This document shows, one piece after another, positions 44,641 through 54,047 of a DNA stretch of 64,000 bases. The translations under genes were made by a program, and so were the position numbers. Below the pieces are notes generated by a model. That model was not told the DNA's origin and ran no database searches. It saw only the letters and a program-made list of their open reading frames with translations. The stretch's first letter is position 1; each line of letters opens with the position of its first letter. The stretch is from Aurelia coerulea (Eukaryota; Cnidaria; Scyphozoa; Semaeostomeae; Ulmaridae), in NCBI GenBank assembly GCA_039566865.1, contig CM076954.1:14656001-14720000 (forward strand). The letters run 5' to 3'.

Positions 44641-45007
44641 TAGCAAACTGACGGTAAAACAGAAGATTCTCGCGGAAAGTTGCTGTTAATATACACTAAT
44701 AGAGAAGAAATATACCGAACTTGATAGTGCTGTAGAAAATGAATAACAGGTGTGTTGAAAGGTTGCGCTAATGAAATGGTTTTTAATATCGCCACATGTA
44801 AGCCGTGATGCGAACAGCACAGAGCAGTTATTGTGAAAAACAAAATAGCTCCCCTTCGTGGCGGCATTTTTACAGCAATGACTTTATATAAATGGTCAGT
44901 TGGTGATAATGCGAAATCAACGATTTTAAAGATTTAAACAGTTTTCTGCAGTTTTCACTCTCTGGGTCAGGTCGAGGTGCTTGCGCAATACCATACCCAG
45001 TGAATAA

Positions 45008-45248
45008 AGCCTGGTTTCCATATAATCGTTACGATCGTTTGGATCGCTGTGAACGACTCCAGCGATTTGGATCGTTGTGATCGCTGGTGGATCGCTGGAA
45101 TGGAGCAAGTTTCTATCCCAGCGATCCTGATCGTCGCAATCGCTAGGATCGTTTGTGCATGTTTCCATAAGATCGCTGGGATCGCTGGGATCGCTGGAGT
45201 CGTTCACAGCGATCCAAACGATCGTAACGATTATATGGAAACCAGGCT
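45008..45248. mobile_element. Harbinger-like MITE (AGCCTGGTTTCCATATAAT ends, TAA flanks)
   Basis: Ends AGCCTGGTTTCCATATAATC and GATTATATGGAAACCAGGCT bound 241 bp with TAA on each side (45005-45007 and 45249-45251). The arms pair for about 60 bp. The interior is a dense series of GATCGCTGG/CCAGCGATC motifs. Three-bp TWA duplications are typical of the Harbinger group. Confidence 0.85.
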
Positions 45249-45251
45249 TAA

Positions 45252-47160
45252 AGAAACAGCTTCGGTCTCTGAAAAATCACCAAAATTTGAACATTCAATT
45301 TATCTTGAATGTTCTTTGTAGTTGTTGCAGCTAAGATTGAGTAGCCAGTGTATAAGATTACATTCTGGGTTGATGATTGTCCTATCAACAGCTCTCAATG
45401 AGCGAAGTTCCATAAAGCGAACGAACTTCCATCAGCGAACTACATGGTTTCGAAGCATACTACAAATTTGGAGAGAGAAAATTAAGCAGATGTATTTTTT
45501 CGTCCATTCGAATTCTTTAACATTGGAACATTGTTTATTACAAATTACATCAAAAATATATCTCACTATCATGGGCGAATGGAACAGTAACATGAAACAA
45601 TGTGAATGAAGGTCGTCGGTTCCCACTGCGTAGTGAGCTATACCATGGCCAATTTTCCAAATACGATGATCTTTCACTTGGAACTACATTCGATTGGAAA
45701 GTTTGATTCACATTGGTCGTAAAAATTAGACTTTTCAGTCAAATTTCGCTCCCGATTCAAAAGAAACTTTCCTTGCATTTGAAAGATCGGCTTCGAGGAA
45801 AGCAATAATTGTTGAAAAACACAGTTTTTATGGAAATGAAATGCAGAATTTTTTAGCTGCAAATACCGTAAAAGCTCTATAAAGCCCCCCTCTCTATTAA
45901 GCCCCTCTCTCTACCCTCTCTAACAAGCCACTCCCCTCTGAGACAACATTTCAAATAAGCCCACCCTCTTCTAATAAGCCCACCCCTTGTTTTTCTTCTC
46001 AAAATCACCAGATTTGGACACTCGATCCAAACCTCTTTTCTGGCAAATAAAAAGGTCCTTCGTCTCACTGGACTATCATATCATTCATTCTTATTTACAA
46101 AGATTGGCAAAGATGACTATAAGGAACAGAGACGTAGGAACTGGGGTGCACGTACCCCCTAAGATTTTGCAACAAACCAAAAACTGCCCTGTTGTTTCAG
46201 GAGGTGCGGTTTTCCAAACTGATTCGGACAGAATGTTGTTTGCTTCTGTTAATATTTACTTTGTGATCCAGTTATGTTCACTTCTCATTTTGTTTTGTTT
46301 GGTTTTGCTGTGAGGAAAATCGGACATTTATCAGGATTTTGACTAAGCTGCTAAATCTTTACCGTTGAAAATCCGACGCAGGCTGACTCGTGAACTCATG
46401 TTGAAGTGCTCTTCTTATGAAAAAGTGCCCTTGAAGTGTCGTACCCCTTCAAATTAAAATGCTTCCTACATTCCTGATGAGAAATTTCCTTAGCGTTAGC
46501 GTCCCATAAACGCATAAACGTCCATGACGGTTGCTGATGGGATCAGTGTTCGGTAACTCTGGATTTTAAGACCTCTGAGACGGGGCCTGGGCCCCAGTTA
46601 AACCGAAAACGAGGATGCAGGACCAGGCATCCTGGAAGATGACTGGTTTGGAACTGACACAAAGGCTGCAGGTGCCATTTGCTGCACGTCCTCTACCCAT
46701 CGCAGAATTATTCTTACTCCACGGACATAAACATGTTTTGATCGAACAGGATAAGGTGCAAAGTCCCTACAAAGTGCAAATCTTCTGCAATAATGTAAGA
46801 CAAACATTAAGAAACTCCTACACAACATTCCACGAACAATTTACAAGCTAAACCGCACATCTATGTTTGCAAGATGTAAAAACAGTGGGAAGCAAAAGAA
46901 ATCTGATGCTTATAGTCAAGAGCTTTTTAATGAGCCAGGCTGGAAAGGTTTTGTGAAATAATCAAATTTTATAATCCGAAGGAACGAGCTGTATGACTCT
47001 AATCTAACTGATTCTTCATATCAGAAACCTGACAATTACATTCTGCCACAAGTAAGCCTAAGATGAAATGGCGTGGCTAAACAACGGGAGAATTTATATG
47101 TGTAGGCGAACGAAAAAGAATCCCTACAGAAATCGCCCGCTAGGCTTGATTGTGTTTGCA
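45252..47160. other. Intergenic DNA with a pyrimidine-rich patch
   Basis: The patch at about 45882-45990 repeats AAGCCCCTC/AAGCCCACC-type phrases. No gene or element end is recognised elsewhere. Confidence 0.4.
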
Positions 47161-47165
47161 CGGGA

Positions 47166-47291
47166 TATAAAAGGACGGAGAATCACTCGCGGTCACAAAT
47201 ACTCAGAGCATACAAGCTAATGGTAAGGCAATCACAAGTCTGCGATTTCGGCTGCAAGTTTATACTGGATCAAGAAACCGGTGCATAAATG
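47166..47291 (+). promoter_or_regulatory. Candidate TATA promoter with first exon
   Basis: GGGATATAAAAGGACGG contains a canonical TATA box at about 47166, in a locally higher-GC patch. Thirty bases downstream lies TCACAAATACTCAG, which could be an initiator. Two donor-like sites follow: AATG|GTAAGG near 47221 and AAAT|GTGAGT near 47291. I cannot name a downstream gene. Confidence 0.3.
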
Positions 47292-47299
47292 TGAGTAAT

Positions 47300-48670
47300 A
47301 TATTTTGAATTTACCTTCTGTTAACTGTGACCAATAAACGACGTGCTAAGTAATATATTTTCTGTTTGCATTGAGAAGGCATTATTAAAAATTTATGCGA
47401 TCGCAAATTGCTTTCACATAAACTCTCGGAATAAACAAGGTTTTTATAAAAGCATTTCCACAGAGCACGGATATATATTGTGAGACTCCTGCAATGCCTT
47501 TAACATGTGGATGGACTGATGACGTAGAAAGGAGGCATCATTTTGGACGAGTTCTTTTGTTGGTGTCGTTTTGAAGCAGATGGGATTTTTTCATTTTTTC
47601 CACTTGGAAATGTGCGCGAGAATAGTGATTGTAGGACGGACGAAAATCGTGGATCGAACCGGAGGCGTGCAGACGCAAGTAATTTAGCAGGCCACCAGAA
47701 CTGATTAATTTTCTCAACCTTTATCAGACTTCTAATTCTCCAGTCTCAGTTGGTTTTGAGCAGGTCAACATCTAGAACGAGGTCTTCAGGCTGCATAATT
47801 CACAACATAAGTTTGATAACGATTGCCTTCGTCAACAGGACACACAAAAAAGTAAAGATCGCTGTTCGGGTAATCAGAAAGATGGTTTGGGGAAAAAGAA
47901 ATCGAAGGAAATCTGCAGCGGTGAGAACATTTTGTTAACTTTGCCTTTATCTTGCTCCTTATCATTTTATTAATCAGCTGAGGCGTTTTGTTCCCGCTTT
48001 CTTTCGAGCCAACCTTGGTGAAAATATTGAAAGCTTTGCACAAGACACCAACGTAATCTTTCCTTGTGAAACTAGCACCCTTGAAGCACCTTAGCAGATC
48101 GTAGAAAGACATAAAACTACCCTGGCTCTGTTTGAAAAAAGCTTTTTGTTACTACATTTACCGATTACATTTTTTAGTGGATAGCCACAAAAAGATATAG
48201 CCTGAACGAAGGTGCGTTTTCGTATGGTACGAGTAAGGGGCCATAAGATGCAAAGATAACGCGCAACCTCAAGTAGGCCTACCAAGGGTAGAGTAGTTGC
48301 GAAATCACGCAAAACGTGACTGCAAAAAGCAAGGTTGGATAAATGTGCGGTTTGCAAGGATTTGCAGACTTGGTAGCTTGTTGTAAGATACAAACGAACT
48401 TTGAACCGATTCTGCAGAGCTCAAAATCAATGTTTGTAAAGGAAAGAAGAGAACTTGCGGTGTGAAACTTGCAATCTCGTTTCAAAACTAAAATGTCAAA
48501 GCCTTGTTTATTTTGCGGAAAAATCATTTTTTCAGCTTTCGTAATCTGAAATACGGAAATCAGGTGTCACTGGACAGACTGGACCCCCAAGACTGACTAA
48601 TGAATCGGTGTTCTCATCAAATTCGTGGTCCTAGGGTTAGGAAATACGCTCCACATACCATCTGCATATG
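47300..48670. other. No recognised gene
   Basis: A basic open frame near 47750-47938 ends beside a GT donor-like site, but shows no domain. It might be an exon of a transcript from the candidate promoter at 47166. Support is weak. Confidence 0.3.
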
Positions 48671-48862
48671 CCATCAGGTGTTGCTTTCAAACGACAGAAA
48701 TTCATGACGTGTACAACAGCGACTTCGTACAAAACGACGATTGAATACACTCTGAACACTGTTCAGTGTACTGAACACTATTCAATTGTTATTTTGTACG
48801 AAGGTCGAAGTCGACGCTGTACACGTCATGAATTTCTGGCATTTGACAGCAACACCTGATGG
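48671..48862. mobile_element. 192-bp palindromic MITE (CCATCAGGTGTTGCT ends)
   Basis: The left arm CCATCAGGTGTTGCTTTCAA...ATTCATGACGTGTACA pairs with TGTACACGTCATGAATTTCT...AGCAACACCTGATGG, over about 50 bp. The centre (GAACACTGTTCAGTGTACTG) is also self-complementary. I see no clear target duplication. Confidence 0.8.
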
Positions 48863-50057
48863 GGTGAAGAGAGGAAAGTTTTGTTTGACCAGGTTTGCTT
48901 GGACTTGCTTTTGTAAGAATAAGAGTAAATGATGATGATGATGATTATTATGATCCCTTTATCTAACGCCGCATCAACGTCCAAGTCTTTAACTAAACGC
49001 CCTAGTTGTTTGCTACAGAATATATGATTGTGACGCCATTAAAACAAACATAAACCGAAAGGATAAAGAACCCGAGGTTCCGCATCGGCCTACTCAGCCA
49101 CTTCAGAATCCAACCCCAAAAGTAGCCTCCTCCGCAATGGCTTATCAGCTTGCAAGGTGAAAAACAACTTTTCATCGAACTGTCTTTTGTGTTTCACGCG
49201 TGGAGGTTTGTAAGCTTCTCTCATGGAGAGAACCGTTGTCGGGCGTTTCAAAAATCACATGGAGAGATTTGTTATGAGGTAATACCATGCACTACAAGTT
49301 GTTTTTCAGCGGCCTGCTTTGTAGTTGCAAAGATTCTGTTTCCATGAGATACAGACAGATTTGGGCATGCCTATGTGTACGCTGCAGCTATTTCAAAATG
49401 CCTCCTGGAAGGCAATATAAACAGTTTTCTTATTTACGAGAGGCAGAACATTAAATTCAGTTGGACAATTTCAATTGCACATGGTATGACCACAGGGCTC
49501 TCTTCTTGCTCCATCGCTCTTAAACTTTTTCTTCAATACTCTTCAATACTTCTGAGCTATAAAATTCTGAAAAATCTAAACAACGGCTAAATAAGCCCAA
49601 AGTCGAAATCTGATCAAAGGAATATAAATACGCCCTTTCCAAAAAAAAACCAGTGCATATTGTACCAAATTTACTCTGGACTTTAGCAAAGAAAACCAAA
49701 GCTGTCAATTTTTTGTGGCTGAAGGGGAGCTGAAGGTGGTACTTGACCTGATACAAACTGTGTCATAAAGGTCCTCTCTGATACGGATTAGCTTTTATAT
49801 ATGTACAGTAAGATTACTAAATAAAATTGAAACCAAGGCAACTGTCGTACAAAGAAGAAACACTATACATATACTGTTTAAATAATGATTCATTGACTGG
49901 AGGTAGATTGATCTCTTTTGTTTATTTCCTATTGACCTTGTAATTCTCCCATGTAATCGGTGATATCATTTTTAACTCGACTGACCACGCACTACCTGCA
50001 TTCGGGTCCATGGGTGTTAAAGGAAACTGTTTCTTCAACAACATAATGAAGAAAACA
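48863..50057. other. Intergenic DNA, nothing recognised
   Basis: A short GAT repeat near 48930 is the only simple sequence. The other open frames are unsupported. Confidence 0.4.
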
Positions 50058-50455
50058 CGTTGCCAAGAAACCTCAGTTTTCTCAGTTGGGCCTAAATTCT
50101 TGTTTTCATTTTTCTGTTTATCATTGCTATTTCTACCAGGGTCTAAATTTCAAACAACAGCTAAAACAGTACTGAATAAAACGAAAGAAGAAAAAAACGT
50201 TGCTAAGAAACCTCAGTTTTCTCAGTTGGGCCTAAATTCTTGTTTTCATTTTTCTGTTTATCATTGCTATTTCTACCAGGGTCTAAATTTCAAACAACAG
50301 CTAAAACAGTAATGAATAATATGAAAGAACAAAAACATGTTGCTAAGAAACCTCAGTTGGGCCTAAATTCTTATTTTATCTTTCTGTTAATCAACTGCCA
50401 GGGTCTAAATTCCAATAACAATCAAAACAGCAGAAAAACTAGAAACGAAGCTAGA
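50058..50455. repeat. Three tandem copies of a 140-bp unit
   Basis: Copies start at about 50058, 50198 and 50338 with GTTGC(C/T)AAGAAACCTCAG and contain GGGCCTAAATTCTTGTTTTC and CCAGGGTCTAAATT. The third is shortened and more diverged. The frame stays open across copies 1 and 2, but I see no sign of a protein. Confidence 0.85.
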
Positions 50456-50681
50456 TTCTGTGGGAAAAATTAGTTTCATGGCTACAATTTGTCGTGCGTC
50501 ATTTCTCTGTTACTTATGGTTGGCCTAACCACAAATCAGTTTATATCAAAATGCTTTTGTCATGAGAACAACATGTTAGTTAGTTTGTTTACGAGTAAAC
50601 CTCTACTAACGAGAGAGTATCGACAACAGGTTGCATTTAAAACGCTATTTCAGGATCTCTTAACGTTGCAGATATTGTTAA

Positions 50682-50905
50682 AGAGTTATTGCCACCCAGG
50701 GTCCTTTGCAAGCACGCTACAATTTCAGACTGTCTGAAAATCAATTTAACCAACCACACATCCAAAGTTCAGTAGTTAAACTGATAGAGCAGTTGAACTA
50801 AAAGTATAACTTTTCTTCTATCTTTTCAATTGCTGCAGTAAGGGTCCATGTTTTGCGCTCAGGCCAAATTTGATTACCTGCAAAGGACCCTGGGTGACAA
50901 TGGCT
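50682..50905. mobile_element. piggyBac-like MITE, copy 2, with TTAA flanks
   Basis: TTAA at 50678-50681 and 50906-50909 exactly bounds 224 bp with ends AGAGTTATTGCCACCCAGGG and CCCTGGGTGACAATGGCT. Inner blocks GGTCCTTTGCAAGC and CAAATTTGATTACCTGCAAAG match copy 1 at 954-1205. It is non-coding. Confidence 0.85.
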
Positions 50906-51561
50906 TTAATGATCGATGGCGCAGGAGCCTTCCTAACACTGGAAAGCAATACAATACAACGTTGCCAATAAAATAAGACGTTGATACATAGGCCTACTCG
51001 TAACAAATTTCTCCTAAACTACGAAAACAAGCAGTGTTTCAACAGCTTTTGATACTGATAATAAGTGCACCTCTTTGCTCTTAGCCAATGACAGAACCTG
51101 CTAGAATCGACAAGCTGCACCTTCAAAAAACTTATTGAAAAAGCGCATTGAATAAACAAGTTGAGAACCAATCGTTGCATCTGGAATTATTTTCTCGTTA
51201 ATGAATCCTCAAATCCTCGATTTTTACACAAGCTCTGATTTTTTGGGCGTAGTTTTCATCATGCAATTCCCTTTGTATTGTCAGGGATCGCATAAACGAG
51301 TACTTGATTAGGACACAAAACCTGACCACCTATAAACTCATCTAATTCCGCATTTGAAAAAAACCACACCCTCTGCTCTTGGTGCTTTCACCTAAAAATA
51401 CATGGTCCCATGTGGAGGCTTATTCAGGTCGCAAGCCTCGTAACCAAAGAAGTAAATATGTCGCGAGGCGAGATGGAATATCGCTCTGAATTCTCTACTT
51501 GTTCTTTGAAGAATTTCCTGAAGTTAGTTCATTTAGTAAATTCCATAGCAGTTTTTGAGCT

Positions 51562-52980
51562 ATGATCTTAATCGGCCCAACAGATATGTATCCAGATCCA
51601 ATAGCAGCATCTTTGCCAAGGAAGCAAAGAGAAGAGTTAGAGCAGGAGTTTCATCAGCTTAGGAAAAGAAACATTGATCAAACGGAGAGAGTTGTGGAAG
51701 ATGGGCCTAAGCCGCCTATCAAAAGATCTAAGAAAGCAAGCCTGAGGCAAATTGATGACGATGATATTTTTGAGTCACAAGAAAAGTTTGTGAATTGCGA
51801 TGGCACTCAAGCTCAGAATAATCGCACTACTGACATGGAAGCAGCCGAGACACTCCTTGAATTTTGCAAGGAGGATCATAATAGTGTAATGCGAAATGAA
51901 AGTGATGATTTGGAAATAGCAAATACCCTTATCAGCCTATCTAAGACCAATAATCTTGAAGGTTCTTTTGAAGACATAACCTATGAGAATAATAATATTT
52001 CAAATACGTCTACTGGAACACAGACAGACAACACACACAATGTCAAGTCCATATTACGCAGCCATTTTGTTGATGTAATTTTAAATGATACTATGCATTA
52101 TACCGGGGTGAAGAATAAGCAGGTATTGGAGTATATTTTCAGCATAGTTGAAACAAAGGCAAGTCATATTACAATTTGGCGTGGCAAAGACAAAATCAAC
52201 CAAAGAAAATATCAGCGCACCCTTTCTTTGTGGGAAGAATTCTTATTGACACTACTGAGAAACCGCAGGGGTACAGATATCAAAATGACTGCAGCATTAT
52301 TTGGAATATCAACCTCTGTTGCAAGTCAAGTGTACACAACCTGGAATATCTTTCTTAGTAAAGAGCTGAAGTTTCTGAGAAGGTTTCCCTCTGTTGACCA
52401 AAATATGAAAAAATTGCCTAAAGCACTTAAAAAAAAGAATGGAGAGCCACAAACATTTGTCAAAGGCCTTCGCACAATCCTTGATGCCACAGAGTTCCGT
52501 TGTGAATCTCCAAGTAGCCCTGCAGCCCAAAAACAGTTGTACAGTTCCTATAAAAATGACAATACATATAAGCTACTTATTGGTTGTACACCAAATGGAT
52601 ACATAAACTTTACTTCATCACTTTGGTCAGGTAATGTGTCTGATAAAGAATTGGTTGAGAAGTCAGGCTTCTTGGACCTTTTAAAACCTGGAGATAAGGT
52701 TATGGCAGACAAAGGCTTTGGTATTAGGGGAATGCTGGCTTTGAAAAAATGTGAATTGATTCTTCCTCCAAAACTGAAGGAAGGGAATCTTAAGCCACGC
52801 GGATCAACCAAAGCTAGAAGAGTCTCAACTGTCCGCATTCACATTGAAAGAGCAATACGTCGTTTGAAAACCTTCCACATTCTTACTGATGTGCAAAAAA
52901 TGACTCAAAAAGGTTACATTGACCATATTATCTGTGTTTGTGTATCTTTGGCAAACCTTGGAAATCCCTTGGTAACATAG
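51562..52980 (+). CDS. DDE_Tnp_4-type transposase of a Harbinger/ISL2EU-like transposon
   Basis: An intact 472-residue frame without introns. TGA lies directly upstream in frame, so the ATG at 51562 is the first available start; an upstream spliced exon is possible but not seen. Residues 1-165 are acidic and low in complexity. Residues about 215-265 form a helix-turn-helix (LWEEFLLTLLRNRRG...MTAALFGISTSVASQVYTTW) of the HTH_Tnp_4 type. The catalytic triad is visible: D308 (TILDATEF), D383 (KVMADKGFGIRG) and E429 (HIERAIRRLK). Order and spacing fit IS5/Harbinger-related transposases. All catalytic residues are present and there is no lesion, so the copy could be active. It faces the 885-aa gene at 54048-56705, tail to tail. 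Confidence 0.9.
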   Translation: MILIGPTDMYPDPIAASLPRKQREELEQEFHQLRKRNIDQTERVVEDGPKPPIKRSKKASLRQIDDDDIFESQEKFVNCDGTQAQNNRTTDMEAAETLLEFCKEDHNSVMRNESDDLEIANTLISLSKTNNLEGSFEDITYENNNISNTSTGTQTDNTHNVKSILRSHFVDVILNDTMHYTGVKNKQVLEYIFSIVETKASHITIWRGKDKINQRKYQRTLSLWEEFLLTLLRNRRGTDIKMTAALFGISTSVASQVYTTWNIFLSKELKFLRRFPSVDQNMKKLPKALKKKNGEPQTFVKGLRTILDATEFRCESPSSPAAQKQLYSSYKNDNTYKLLIGCTPNGYINFTSSLWSGNVSDKELVEKSGFLDLLKPGDKVMADKGFGIRGMLALKKCELILPPKLKEGNLKPRGSTKARRVSTVRIHIERAIRRLKTFHILTDVQKMTQKGYIDHIICVCVSLANLGNPLVT

Positions 52981-54047
52981 TAACATTTTGATACAGTAAG
53001 AACTTGCAAAATAGAAACCAGATTTTTTCAAAACAGCCTGTTAAGTTTCCTATTAAAAGGGCATTAAATCTTGTTCATACAATTCTTTCTAAATATTTGT
53101 AAGAAGATGGAGGCAAAGAAACAAGACTTTAAATCAGCACACCATTCTTTCTAAATGTACTTAACCATAACATCCACTCTATACCAAGTATAGATAGATC
53201 CTTTTGCTTTAAATATATGATAGATCTGGGACCTTGTCTTAACAAAGATTGAAAATTAAAAAAATGGTGAACATTTTATTTGAATCCAGAAAAAGTTCTT
53301 TTTGGATGACTTCCATAACAATGTTGAGATGGAAGCAATGCATGATTAATCCAATGTGAAGTAAGTTGATACTGGTTATAAATTGTAATTAAAATTTATT
53401 CTTGAAGCACTACAAGGTCACATGAAACCCAATACATGGAACGTGCTTAAAAGGCCTGTACTGTACTATATAATTACTGTATGTTAGGGGATCTACAGTG
53501 TAAGAAATAAACTTCACAAAATCAGGCTCAGAAGTTTCTTATATCAAAGGTAACTTTCTCAAAAAATCCGCCTAAGGTTTCCTATACAGTGGTTTCTATT
53601 TTGCTGGTTTTTCCTGCAGATGATGTACATAATGTAGTGTAAGGTAGATACCAGAAGAGTCAGATGCAAAAATTGGAACTTTTCTTGGCACACTAAAATG
53701 CCTTCTGTTATCATCAGAGTGTAATGTGGTTAAAAATTTGCAGACATTTTTGCATTTCTTGTGATACCTTTCCTTATCTTTTTCAAGCATTTTATCAGTA
53801 ATTAACAGGAAAAAGTAGAACTAGACACATACTAAGGCTATCATGCTGATTGCATTTGCCACTCAGTAACCTCATTATGATTTTTGGCAAACTTGAGGCT
53901 CAATATTTTTATTAAATATATTCTTATAACAAGAAAAATGTGTGTGGCAAAGTCTTTCTTGTCATCAAAAAATAAACATTTTGTTGTGTCAAGCATCTTG
54001 AATTACACTCAAGGATATTTTAATTCATTATATATTGCAGCTTTAAC
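52981..54047. other. Space between the two convergent transposon genes
   Basis: AT-rich with no gene visible. It should hold the two 3' UTRs. No inverted repeat or other insertion was noticed. Confidence 0.5.
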
